In this document: one piece after another, positions 37,001 to 45,252 of the stretch
Layout: each line of letters begins with the position of its first letter
Numbering within the stretch: position 1 is the stretch's first letter
Assembly (NCBI GenBank): GCA_910578185.1
Contig: CAJTPN010000014.1
Span: forward strand, 25,307 to 89,306
DNA from: an uncultured Acetatifactor sp.
GTDB taxonomy: Bacteria; Bacillota; Clostridia; Lachnospirales; Lachnospiraceae
Reading direction: 5' to 3'
Length of the DNA: 64,000 nt
Position numbers and translations under genes: made by a program
Notes under the pieces: model-generated
The model's input: only the letters and a program-made list of their open reading frames with translations
Told to the model about the DNA's origin: nothing
Database searches by the model: none

Positions 37001-38944
37001 GTTTCCTGTGATGGTAGCGGTGGTGGTAGTGGTTCCTACGAATAATGTATTATAACCGGTGTTCCCGGAAACGGCAGACGCAGTGACGCCCATAAGATCA
37101 CTCCCTGTAACTTCTTCCAGTTGGATCTTGATACCGTTTGAACAGGCGGTTACTATCCCGCTGCAGGCGGAACCGGCTATTTTATTGTTGATTTCCGCAA
37201 TCAGATCGTCCAGGGTATTGTATGTTGTCGCCGCCAGCTTGATCTCCACTGTGGAAGCGGAGGAAGTACCGGTCTGGCGGTAATTGATTTTAAAGGAGTT
37301 GTTTGTGGAATTCAGTGTAATTGGTGCGGTCAGCTGCTTGCTGCCGGTGAAGTAAGCGGCGCTGTCTGCCTTAGACTCGTTTTGCACGGAGGCTTTCGTT
37401 CCATACTGATTAAACTTTCTGTCCACAAAGAGGGTATTGTAAGCGCTGCAGTTTTTATCTATGTTGATATGGCTGTCCAACCCTTTGATGTTTGATTTGA
37501 TCTCCAGTCCCTGAAAGTAGGTATAACGGGCCGAAGAAGGAATATAAGATGAAGTGGAAGGGGGCATCCCCGTATCAATTTGCTGGCTGGTAATCACAGA
37601 TGCCGTCAGATCCAGCTGTTCCTGTTGAAAAAAGGAATTTATCATGGAAGAAATCTGCGACATGGTATAGCTGCCCGGGGCAAACGTCATGCTGACGGGG
37701 GAAGAGCAGTCGTTTGGCTGCAGTGTAAGTGTATCGTTTTGACCGGCTACAATGTTTATTCTGTTGTGTTCCGGATCATAGGAGTTGGTACTCAGCACAT
37801 AACCGCCCTTAAAGATTGCCTCGTGTTTTTCGATACTGCCGTGATGTACATTGTCATAAAATACGGAAGTGTACAGCCCTCCGTCAATTTTGAACATATT
37901 GCCTTTAAAACCGGTGACCATGGCGGCAGAGCTGCCAAGCTTGATACCTGTGCCATAAGCGGTTGCCTCCACGGAGGTGCCCGCCAGCTGGTCGTTTAGC
38001 ATCTTGATCAGCTCCGCCCGCGTATGATAGCCGGGTTTGAGGGTGACGGTTTTTTCCAGCGTGGGTGAACCGTCAAAATATTCTATGGAAAATGTCATGG
38101 AATCGTTTTTGTCCTGTTCGATTCTTAAAGTGGAATTCTCCGTGGGAAATATGGTGGTACCGATAAGCGAACCAATGGTGCCGCCTTTCCCCATTTCGTA
38201 CAGGAGATAGGACAGACTGCCGGAAACGGCATCAAGAGCGGCGCCGCCCTCCAGAGAAGCGTCAATATATCCGTTCTGGTTATGCTGCAGGTAAAGCCTT
38301 ATACTTTCGCCCATGGAACCGGACAATTCGCTGTCGATTTCGTCAAGCAACTCCATCGTGGTATATTCTCCCGGTTTTACGTAAACCGTCATGGTTGAGA
38401 CACTGCTTTGTTCCGTTTCGCGATATAAAAAGGTAAGTTCATTCTCACCTGCCCTGATTACATGCTTGTCGGCGATATCCCACTTTACATTGCCTACGCA
38501 TTCATGCCAATACTGTTTGTGCTCAGAGAAAACATTCTTCTCATTGAATTTTGTCGTAGTGCTGATGCGGTTCAGCTCCACTTTCAGCTGCTCAAATTCG
38601 GCTTCCAAGGCAGCCCGGTCGCTGACCGAATTTGTCCCGTTGAGGGACTTAACGGTTAACTCTGTCATTCTGTGAACCATGTCCTGCGCTTCTTCCAGCG
38701 CTCCGTCCGCAACCTGTACCCATGAAACGCCGTCCTGGGCATTTTGGGTTCCCTGGTTCAATCCCCGGATCTTTTTGCGCAGCTTCTCGGATATGGCCAG
38801 TCCCGCAGCGTCGTCTGCGGCGCGGTTAATCTTATAGCCGGAAGAAAGTTTTTCGGCGCTTTTGGCTTTTGCAGCCATGTTAAGCCCAAGCATCCTTGCG
38901 GAGTTCTTGGCTGTTAAATTATTAACAGATGAAAACTTAAACAT
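34052..38944 (-). CDS. Giant flagellin with about eleven internal repeat modules
   Basis: About 1630 residues against 270-500 for ordinary flagellins. Residues 1-140 are a normal flagellin N-terminus (K-L-S-S-G-Y-K-I-N-R-A-A-D-D-A-A-G-L-A-I-S near 32-52, then Q-N-A-Q-D-G). The last 100 or so residues are a normal C-terminus (N-A-Q-E-K-I-S-S-L-R, L-I-R-D-T-D, final I-L-N-L-L-A). Between them lie about eleven degenerate modules of 95-150 residues with a shared core, a strand ending in hydrophobic-x-hydrophobic, then x-G-x-Y-[TN]-x-x-x-[LI] and a helix such as L-I-A-E-I-N-N-K-I, similar to hook-IN repeats. At least eight cysteines occur, unusual for a flagellin. Start 38944 is favoured because the in-frame ATG at 38983 falls in the -10 box. 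The modules should project outward from the filament. Confidence 0.88.
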   Translation of the reverse strand: MFKFSSVNNLTAKNSARMLGLNMAAKAKSAEKLSSGYKINRAADDAAGLAISEKLRKKIRGLNQGTQNAQDGVSWVQVADGALEEAQDMVHRMTELTVKSLNGTNSVSDRAALEAEFEQLKVELNRISTTTKFNEKNVFSEHKQYWHECVGNVKWDIADKHVIRAGENELTFLYRETEQSSVSTMTVYVKPGEYTTMELLDEIDSELSGSMGESIRLYLQHNQNGYIDASLEGGAALDAVSGSLSYLLYEMGKGGTIGSLIGTTIFPTENSTLRIEQDKNDSMTFSIEYFDGSPTLEKTVTLKPGYHTRAELIKMLNDQLAGTSVEATAYGTGIKLGSSAAMVTGFKGNMFKIDGGLYTSVFYDNVHHGSIEKHEAIFKGGYVLSTNSYDPEHNRINIVAGQNDTLTLQPNDCSSPVSMTFAPGSYTMSQISSMINSFFQQEQLDLTASVITSQQIDTGMPPSTSSYIPSSARYTYFQGLEIKSNIKGLDSHINIDKNCSAYNTLFVDRKFNQYGTKASVQNESKADSAAYFTGSKQLTAPITLNSTNNSFKINYRQTGTSSASTVEIKLAATTYNTLDDLIAEINNKIAGSACSGIVTACSNGIKIQLEEVTGSDLMGVTASAVSGNTGYNTLFVGTTTTTATITGNGSIILNGTINDVNSNGMDIIVDGKTHHVTFPSSNPTQEEIKNAINNTIKASSTTVVNTFNNVSDTNSGRHFTVSGKGSSTVTQWGQNIIARGETKGSEGVAGDYHHTPAVLELGPSLKSTMVIGSGNDSLNLSLNILENGTGGARKEIKLTHGTYTPAQLVAELQKKIDAAFGTGMGGAIVSLSGQKITLTSRLPLGEAGDHTSIHCSTVDSSFLSYLNTRDSAAVCTSTQNLISSIKIDDKHNKFSFQYTENGKTQSVELTLQNGNYSPSSIINQINTQLGKTSTGIRASYTSGKLSLTSQAGGSNVSISYDTKAAGNAMDALFGPLEAAQLVVPLDTKESITIAPGKQNFKITVNGTLHTVQLDTGTYDRSAFLAMLNGKLSAVGVVADFDGSRLRFTTTTTTSSGASLKMSYDSGTNSSMEAIYGSSTVIIPGVKAEWVNDNLKLTAVDTNGNPMPDKKVSISSNTGGGLAKPTVTTVSPTSHAGYHSRNYSKVDGANLNGPVTIDQFNKSLQFTFTEPGKNHSISVTLDEKTYTYEQLKNELQGKIDAQTGPGKIQVTVNANGVELAAPNYGNQYQFSNLDGGFYQYVMNARTKHNDAQNVGEQDGYQDVVRAYVVGRQDVKTNPVDIRKGISDELIFEMTFGGNTHKIQITLDPGRYNSDALKNHLQKKFDEKMLEMGLPAGLIQVGVGGISSGVAGGNDERALNFSLSGKVPAPEEGEFIIEGVSGNAAFEIFYQTQGKMIPAYIIGTRDVSKGVTVKPDETEMTFNVDGKIYSIDLEPGKYNGDELIDEFNNKLEEIDAPVVASLDPDTGRVKISHKLVDQHTISWVSGSARDEVFFDEDGDLEDPELRIQLSDENPDYIELPRSEFSTTLLGMGSLCISGIKYATKALDRLSNAQEKISSLRSTFGSIQNRLEYAINNNKNKEENLQSAESLIRDTDINTELVRQSMLNIMQQAGTSILTQANQSINMILNLLA

Positions 38945-38981
38945 TTCAGATGAATCCCCTTTCACTGATATATTTATTAAC

Positions 38982-39011
38982 ATTATAATATGTGTTTATT
39001 TGATAAGTCAA
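38982..39011 (-). promoter_or_regulatory. Sigma-A-like promoter of the giant flagellin gene
   Basis: Minus strand TTGACT (39011-39006), 18-base spacer, TATAAT (38987-38982), giving a leader of about 30 nt. I see no sigma-28 (TAAA-N15-GCCGATAA) site. Confidence 0.65.
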
Positions 39012-39299
39012 TATGTCATTTGTTTGGATTTCAAAGAAAAGTTAATGGAACGTGATAAATAAATGTTCCAGGATTATCATAAAGGAGTGTATCTGTCCCC
39101 TTGAGAGAATTGTAGAAATTTGTCCTCAAATCTTGGCAAGGAAATCATTGCAGGCACAGGGCAAACAAAACGGGTAAAGAGGAGATTTTCACATAGATGC
39201 TTGCATAAGGTTCTATATTGGATTATAATAGGGAATAAATTTATTTGTGACATGATATTGAGAATACAGCAGGTTTTGCACAAACAGGAAAGGACGGGT

Positions 39300-39683
39300 A
39301 TGTGTATGGAATATGTGGAAAGAAAAAGATGGGTTTTCCTGGGACTCCCTTTTACTTTTACCAAGTATATGGTAAAAGAAGATATGATTACCATGGATGA
39401 GGGACTTTTTAAAACAGTGGAGAATGACTGCTATATGTATAAAGTACAGGATGTGGAACACAGCCAGACCTTGGGGGAGAAGATGTTTGGGCTTGGCACA
39501 GTGACCTGTTTTACCGGGGATACCACCCATCCGAAATTAGTTCTCCAGCATATTAAGCATTCCAGGGAGATCAAGGATTTTATTTTGAAACAGTCCGAAG
39601 AGATCAGATTGAAACGCCGAACCGTGAACATGCTGGATATCGGGTCCGGAGGAACAGGCGATCTGGAGGATGGCGACGAATAG
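39300..39683 (+). CDS. Small PH-domain-like protein
   Basis: 127 residues. The pattern E-R-K-R-W-V-F-L-G-L-P-F-T-F-T-K-Y, then D-C-Y-M-Y-K-V-Q-D-V and L-G-T-V-T-C-F-T-G-D resembles bacterial PH (bPH) domains that take part in membrane-associated proteins. A long polar C-terminus contains a helix rich in E, K and R and ends with G-S-G-G-T-G-D-L-E-D-G-D-E. Start at 39300 is preferred to upstream in-frame codons because AGGAAAGGA lies just before it. Function unknown. Confidence 0.6.
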   Translation: MCMEYVERKRWVFLGLPFTFTKYMVKEDMITMDEGLFKTVENDCYMYKVQDVEHSQTLGEKMFGLGTVTCFTGDTTHPKLVLQHIKHSREIKDFILKQSEEIRLKRRTVNMLDIGSGGTGDLEDGDE

Positions 39684-39721
39684 GAAATATGCTCCCGTAA
39701 GCGAGGTATAGGGGTATTTGT

Positions 39722-41082
39722 ATGGAATTGGATATGACAAAGGGGACGCCGTCCAGGCTGATTGCACGGTTTATCATCCCCATTATAATCGGCAATATTT
39801 TTCAACAGCTCTACAATATGGCGGATACCATTATTGTAGGGCGTTTTATCGGTGTGGAGGCATTGGCGGCCGTGGGGGCCACGGGTTCGTTGGTATTTCT
39901 GATATTGGGATTTACCCAGGGGCTGACCACCGGATTTACCGTTATGACTGCCCAGCGGTTCGGGGCGGGAGATCGTGAGGGTATGAAAAAAGTATCGGCA
40001 GCGCGGTGATCCTGTCTGTGATTGTGACGATTTTTATGACGTTGATCAGTCTGGCAGGCGTTGACAACTTGCTTGGATGGATGAATACGCCGGAGGATAT
40101 TTTTCAGATGTCCAGGAAATATATCATGGTGATCTGTGCGGGGATCTGCTGCAATGTGCTTTATAATTTACAGGCCAGCATGCTGCGTGCCATAGGCAAT
40201 AGCGTGGTACCCCTGGTGTTGCTTTTCATATCTTCCGTGGTGAACATTGTGCTGGACTATGTATTGATCGTATATGGAAATATGGGAGTGGAAGGAGCGG
40301 CTGTGGCCACGGTGATTTCCCAGGGGCTCTCCGGCATGCTTTGTCTGATTTATATTGTCAAGGCAGTTCCCATGCTGCATGTAAACCGGAGTCATTTCAG
40401 GCTGGAATGGCAGTGTGTGAAGAACCAGCTTTCCGTTGGGATCCCCATGGCCTTACAGTTTTCCATCACGGCGGTAGGTACCATACTGGTACAGTCTGCA
40501 CTGAACCTTTTAGGCTTCATTGCGGTGGCTTCCTATTCGGTATCCTGTAAGGTGGAACAGCTGGTGACACAGCCTTTTGCGGCGATGGGTGTCACCATGG
40601 CAACTTATTGTGCCCAGAACAGAGGGATCAATGATCTGGATCGTATTGGAAAAGGAGTGAAGGCATCTAATATCATGTCCGCCGTTTATGCAGTGGTGAT
40701 ATACGGAGTGAGTTATGTGCTTTTGCCCTTTATCATACCTTTGTTTGCCAGCGAGGATATTGAGATCATTACCCAATATGCGAAAATATATATCGGCGTG
40801 TGCGGTGCATTTTTTATTCCTTTGGGAATGATTTTCATCTTCCGAAATGCGCTTCAGGGCTGTGGGTATGGCTTTATGCCCATGATGGGCGGTGTGGTGG
40901 AGCTGGCCAGCCGCAGTGTCCTTGCCTTTGTGGCGGCAAAGATGCTTAGCTATACCGGCGTATGCTTTGCAAATGTAAGCGCATGGCTTACCGCGGGTGT
41001 TTTTCTGTGGATTGCATATCATGTGCTGATGAAACGAATGATTAAAAACGAGATTAAGACGGTGGGGGAGTCCGGAACTTAA
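39722..41082 (+). pseudogene. MATE-family efflux transporter split by a -1 shift at an A6G run
   Basis: The N-terminal part (39722-40009: I-P-I-I-I-G-N-I-F-Q-Q-L-Y-N-M-A-D-T and G-A-T-G-S-L) and the C-terminal part (frame from about 39992 to 41082, with A-V-I-L-S-V-I-V-T and R-A-I-G-N-S) together make one normal MATE protein of about 453 residues. The frame breaks at AAAAAAG (39986-39992), and re-reading one base back gives S-I-G-S-A-V-I-L, exactly the expected sequence. It may be an inactivating deletion, slippage-based recoding or phase variation, or a sequencing error. MATE proteins export drugs or cations with H+ or Na+. Confidence 0.75.
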
Positions 41083-41498
41083 AGCTGCCTTTGGGCATCA
41101 CCTTCCAGAAAGTGCTCAAACAGCAGACCTGCTCCAAACCAGAAGGGAGCAAAATCAAGGCGGATGACCCGATTCACGTTCCAGTGACTTCGGCCATAGT
41201 CCCAGGGACAGAGACGGTGCCTTGTCAACAGTTTGCCGGTGAGGTATTCTCCGGAAAAAATCAGGCACATATAGGTGAATCCCCGCAGCCAGACCGGTTT
41301 GCCCCGCAGCAGACGGCTGATAGGGGAGAAGACGGCCGCGCATCCGTAAATGGGAAACATCCAAAGGGAAGTGTTTCCCATCAGGGTCATGTCTCTGCGG
41401 CGCAGAGCGTCCATGGCGGTGAATATGATCTCCATGCACCAGCCAATGAGGCCGCATTTGAGAAAGTTTTTGACAAAGCGGATCATGTTTCGTTTCAT
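41079..41498 (-). CDS. CmpB-type (PF06541) putative permease
   Basis: 139 residues with about four membrane segments. Family marks: C-G-L-I-G-W-C-M-E-I-I-F near 14, P-I-Y-G-C near 48, G-E-Y-L-T-G-K-L-L near 83 and C-P-W-D-Y-G-R-S-H-W-N near 98. The family is often labelled putative ABC transporter permease but its role is unclear. The ATG at 41498 has AAAGGAG upstream. Its stop overlaps that of the convergent MATE gene by four bases. Confidence 0.72.
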   Translation of the reverse strand: MKRNMIRFVKNFLKCGLIGWCMEIIFTAMDALRRRDMTLMGNTSLWMFPIYGCAAVFSPISRLLRGKPVWLRGFTYMCLIFSGEYLTGKLLTRHRLCPWDYGRSHWNVNRVIRLDFAPFWFGAGLLFEHFLEGDAQRQL

Positions 41499-41551
41499 AG
41501 GATACTCCTTTTATTATGATAAATTCCCATGGGCCGGACCTGTTTCCTATG

Positions 41552-41580
41552 TTGTCATTTTGGCCGGGCAAGGATATTGT
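41552..41580 (+). promoter_or_regulatory. Putative promoter of the folate operon
   Basis: TTGTCA (41552-41557), 17-base spacer, TATTGT (41575-41580), followed by a small hairpin ATCCTC/GAGGAT at 41589-41606. No tetrahydrofolate riboswitch motif is recognisable. Confidence 0.5.
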
Positions 41581-41685
41581 GATAGTATATCCTCAAATAA
41601 GAGGATTTATCAAAGAATTGGTGTGGTTTTTGGCATAGATTCTGCGTTGGGCAGAGAGTGGGAGACAGGAGGCAGGTAGAGACGG

Positions 41686-42984
41686 ATGAAAGAAACGGAA
41701 GTGGCAGAGTATTTGGATGAAATCGGCAGGATGGGAATTGTGCCGGGACTGGACAGTATCAGGGAGTTGTGCCGCAGGCTGGGAGATCCGCAAAAGGAGC
41801 TGAAATTTGTACATATTGCGGGGACTAACGGAAAGGGATCAGCGGTTGCCTATATTGCATCCGCATTGAAATGCGGCGGGTATCGGGTGGGGAAATATAT
41901 TTCCCCTGTTATTTTTGAATATAGAGAGCGGATTCAGGTAAACGACAGAATGATTTCCAAAAGAGCGCTCTGTCAACACATGGAACGGATCAGGGAGGTC
42001 TGTGACAAAATGGTGGCGGAGGGGCTGCCTCAGCCTACGCCATTTGAGGTGGAAACGGCTCTTGGCTTCCTGTATTTTCAAGAAAAATGCTGCGATATCG
42101 TGGTGATGGAAACCGGAATGGGAGGTTTGCTGGACGCCACAAATGTGGTGGAGAATACATGTGTGGCCGTATTGGCGTCCATCAGCATGGATCATATGAA
42201 GTTTTTGGGAGATACCCTGGGACAGATTGCCGCACAGAAGGCCGGTATTATGAAAAAGGGCTGTCATGTGGTGACGGTAAAGCAGAAGCGGGAGGTGTCG
42301 GAAGTCATTGAAAAAAAGGCCGCCAAACTTGGCTGTCCGCTTACTGTGGCAGATGTCGGCAAAGCTGAGCATGTTCGCTACGGACTGGAAAGACAGTGCT
42401 TTGACTATGGCGGGTGGAAAAAAGTGGAAATTTCCCTTGCAGGTCAGTACCAGATAGACAATGGGGTGCTGGCTTTGGAGGTAATGAGGGCATTGGGAGA
42501 GAAGGGATATAATGTGGCGGAATCAAAACTGCGGGAGGGCTTTTTGAACGCCAGATGGCCGGGAAGGTTTTCCGTGGTTGGAAAAAAGCCGTATTTTATT
42601 GTGGACGGCGCTCATAATGAAGATGCTGCCGGAAGACTGGCACAATCGGTGGAATTTTATTTTACAAATCGCAGAATTATCTATATAATGGGGGTATTGA
42701 GGGATAAGGAATACGAGAAAATTATCAGGCTGACACAGGGCCTGGCGGATCAAATCATTACGGTGGCTGCGCCGGATAATCCCAGAGCGCTTCCGGCATA
42801 TCAGCTGGCCCGGGAAATTGCCGGGGTGCATGAAAAGGTGACGGCGGCGGACAGCCTTGAGGAGGCGGTGGAAATGAGTTATCTGTTGGCAGATAAGGAG
42901 GATGTCATCGTGGCGTTTGGATCGCTGTCATTTTTGGGACGGCTTATTAAGATAGTGGAGGAGCGCACATCACATAAAGTGTGA
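41686..42984 (+). CDS. folC: Folylpolyglutamate/dihydrofolate synthase
   Basis: 432 residues. Mur-ligase fold with P-loop G-T-N-G-K-G-S near 48, S-P-V-I-F-E-Y-R-E-R-I-Q near 72, E-T-G-M-G-G-L-L-D-A-T-N near 142, S-M-D-H near 168 and D-G-A-H-N in the C-terminal domain near 308. Adds glutamate to dihydropteroate and to reduced folates using ATP. First gene of the folate operon; folE follows 121 bp later. Confidence 0.93.
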   Translation: MKETEVAEYLDEIGRMGIVPGLDSIRELCRRLGDPQKELKFVHIAGTNGKGSAVAYIASALKCGGYRVGKYISPVIFEYRERIQVNDRMISKRALCQHMERIREVCDKMVAEGLPQPTPFEVETALGFLYFQEKCCDIVVMETGMGGLLDATNVVENTCVAVLASISMDHMKFLGDTLGQIAAQKAGIMKKGCHVVTVKQKREVSEVIEKKAAKLGCPLTVADVGKAEHVRYGLERQCFDYGGWKKVEISLAGQYQIDNGVLALEVMRALGEKGYNVAESKLREGFLNARWPGRFSVVGKKPYFIVDGAHNEDAAGRLAQSVEFYFTNRRIIYIMGVLRDKEYEKIIRLTQGLADQIITVAAPDNPRALPAYQLAREIAGVHEKVTAADSLEEAVEMSYLLADKEDVIVAFGSLSFLGRLIKIVEERTSHKV

Positions 42985-43105
42985 AAGGGATAAAGTTTAC
43001 GGAATATCTCCGTTTGAGGCGTTGCTGCAGAAGGTATTCTATTTGGGGCTGATGCGTACCTGATGTTGAGAGATTTGCGGAACCGTAGAAAGGAAGTAAA
43101 ATAAA

Positions 43106-43672
43106 ATGGTAGATCAAGATAAAATCAAAGAGGCGGTGAAATTGCTTTTGGAGGGTATCGGCGAGGAGCCTTTCAGAGAAGGGCTTCTTGGCACCCCCGA
43201 CAGAGTTGCCAGGATGTATACGGAGCTTATGGCAGGGATGGATGCGGATGTGTCCGAACCGCTGTCCAAGGTGTTTGCGGTGGAGCATAATGAACTTGTT
43301 TTGGAGAAAGATATTTTCTTTTATTCCATGTGTGAACATCATATGCTGCCTTTTTACGGAAAAGCCCATATTGCATATCTTCCGGATGGAAAAGTTTTGG
43401 GTTTGAGTAAACTGGCCAGAACTGTGGAAGTATATGCCAGGAGGCTGCAGATACAGGAACAGATGACAGGACAGATCGCGGATGCGATTATGGAATATCT
43501 GGCGCCCCAGGGAGTGATGGCTGTGTTGGAGGCGGAGCATATGTGTATGACCATGCGGGGAGTGAAAAAGCCCGGGAGCAGGACGGTAAGTGTGGCAATG
43601 AGAGGTGTTTTTGAGGGAAATGCACAGCTTCAGGACCAGGTATACCGGATGCTTAAACTAGGGCAGGGTTAA
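43106..43672 (+). CDS. folE: GTP cyclohydrolase I
   Basis: 188 residues. Zinc ligands Cys and His in S-M-C-E-H-H-M-L-P-F near 74 and Cys in E-H-M-C-M-T-M-R-G near 149; G-L-S-K-L-A-R near 98 is intact. Converts GTP to 7,8-dihydroneopterin triphosphate, the entry to folate synthesis. GGAAG upstream of the ATG at 43106. Lies between folC and the HD-domain gene. Confidence 0.94.
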   Translation: MVDQDKIKEAVKLLLEGIGEEPFREGLLGTPDRVARMYTELMAGMDADVSEPLSKVFAVEHNELVLEKDIFFYSMCEHHMLPFYGKAHIAYLPDGKVLGLSKLARTVEVYARRLQIQEQMTGQIADAIMEYLAPQGVMAVLEAEHMCMTMRGVKKPGSRTVSVAMRGVFEGNAQLQDQVYRMLKLGQG

Positions 43673-43800
43673 TGCTGCCGGCATAAGACATCGCTGACTG
43701 ACGACAGCAAAGAATTAAAACTTTTAGCAGACGGCGACATGGGTGTGCAGTCACTTTGATGATGGAAATGCCAGAACACCAGACATGGAGAGGAGATTTG

Positions 43801-44289
43801 ATGGGCATGGAGCGGATTGACAGGATCATTGGTCATCCTTTGTTTGATAAACATATGACATTAAATCGTGAGGCGGAAAAGGACAGGCGCTTTTGCAGAC
43901 ACGATATGGCACATTTCCTGGATGTGGCCAGGATTGCCAGGATCATGAATCTGGAAGAAGGGCTGGGCATAGAGGATGAGTTGATTTATGCGGCGGCTCT
44001 TTTGCATGATATTGGCAGACATTTGCAATATTTCGAGGGAATTTCCCATGAACAGGCCAGCGCGGGAATTGCGCCTGCAGTGTTAAAGGATTGCGGATTT
44101 ACGGAAGAGGAAACGATATCTGTAACGGATGCGATTGCCGCTCATCGGGATGGCGCTGTAGCGGGAGAACGAAGTCTGCGTGGGATTTTGTACCGTGCGG
44201 ATAAGGCAAGCCGCCCCTGCTTTTGTTGTGACGTCAGGGAAGACTGCAGCTGGAAGCAGGAGAGGAAGAACATGAGGATTTGTTATTGA
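43801..44289 (+). CDS. HD-domain phosphohydrolase in the folate operon
   Basis: 162 residues. HD-superfamily motifs: R-H-D-M-A-H-F-L-D-V-A-R near 33-44 and L-L-H-D-I-G-R-H near 68-75, then A-A-H-R-D-G near 115, enough for a two-metal site. A cysteine-rich end (C-F-C-C-D-x3-D-C) follows. Placed between folE and folP, exactly where dihydroneopterin triphosphate must be dephosphorylated and no Nudix FolQ is seen. GAGGAG precedes the ATG at 43801. A nucleotide-metabolism role is equally possible. Confidence 0.8.
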   Translation: MGMERIDRIIGHPLFDKHMTLNREAEKDRRFCRHDMAHFLDVARIARIMNLEEGLGIEDELIYAAALLHDIGRHLQYFEGISHEQASAGIAPAVLKDCGFTEEETISVTDAIAAHRDGAVAGERSLRGILYRADKASRPCFCCDVREDCSWKQERKNMRICY

Positions 44290-44418
44290 TTTGGAGGACA
44301 GGAAGGCTTCTATGGATTGTCGCCATGAATATCAGCCTGCGTTAGGCGGAACGTACAGCTTGCCTTGTAAGGGGAATCGGCGTATTATGTTTGAATATCA
44401 CAAGGGAGGTAAGAAGAC

Positions 44419-45252
44419 ATGCAGATTGGGAAGAGAGAATTTCAGACAGAAGGTCATACCTACGTGATGGGCATTTTGAACGTGACGCCCGATTCCTTTT
44501 CGGATGGGGGAAAGTGGAATGACAGGGACAGGGCGCTTTGGCATGTGGAGGAGATGCTGGCGGAAGGGGCGGATATCATAGACATAGGCGGAGAGTCCAC
44601 CAGGCCGGGATATACGCTGCTGCCGGAGGAGGAAGAGATTGCCAGAGTGATCCCGGTGATAGAGGCGCTGAAGTCGGCCTTTGACGTCCCCGTTTCTCTG
44701 GACACTTATAAAGCCGGGGTGGCCAGGGAGGGAATCCGGGCAGGAGTCGATCTGATCAATGATATATGGGGACTTAAATATGAAGGGAATATGGCGGAAG
44801 TGATTGCGGCAAGCGGATTGCCCTGCTGTCTTATGCATAATCGCCCTTCCCCGGAGGGTGGAAAAATTGCGGAATACGTTTCTTTTATGAGGGATGTGAG
44901 AGGGGATTTGGAGGACAGTATACGTCTGGCCAGGGAAGCAGGTATTGCCGATGCCAGAGTGATTTTGGATCCTGGCGTTGGGTTTGCCAAGAACTACGAG
45001 CAGAATCTTGAGGTGATTTGTCGGTTGGATGAGTTGAAGGGCCTGGGATTTCCTCTGCTTTTGGCATGCAGCCGTAAGTCTGTGATCGGTTTAACACTTG
45101 ATCTGCCTGCGGACGAGAGGTTGGAGGGAACTTTGGCGACGACGGTCATTGCTGTTATGAAGGGCTGTATGTTTGTGAGGGTCCATGATGTGAAAGAAAA
45201 TGTCAGAGCGGTGAAGATGGCGGAAGCGATCTTAAAGGGAGGGAAAAAGTAA
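44419..45252 (+). CDS. folP: Dihydropteroate synthase
   Basis: 277 residues, TIM barrel with N-V-T-P-D-S-F-S-D-G-G near 18, D-I-G-G-E-S-T-R-P-G near 54, L-I-N-D-I-W-G near 114, D-P-G-V-G-F-A-K near 185, and S-R-K-S near 221. Joins dihydropterin pyrophosphate to p-aminobenzoate and is the sulfonamide target. GGGAGGT sits 9 bases before the ATG. Its stop codon directly abuts the start of the folB-folK gene. Confidence 0.94.
   Translation: MQIGKREFQTEGHTYVMGILNVTPDSFSDGGKWNDRDRALWHVEEMLAEGADIIDIGGESTRPGYTLLPEEEEIARVIPVIEALKSAFDVPVSLDTYKAGVAREGIRAGVDLINDIWGLKYEGNMAEVIAASGLPCCLMHNRPSPEGGKIAEYVSFMRDVRGDLEDSIRLAREAGIADARVILDPGVGFAKNYEQNLEVICRLDELKGLGFPLLLACSRKSVIGLTLDLPADERLEGTLATTVIAVMKGCMFVRVHDVKENVRAVKMAEAILKGGKK

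Noticed and set aside
38944..39060. Sigma-28 flagellar promoter before the flagellin
   Set aside because: No TAAA-N15-GCCGATAA-like element; a sigma-A-type pair fits better.
41581..41685. Tetrahydrofolate riboswitch before folC
   Set aside because: None of the conserved THF-box segments is recognisable.
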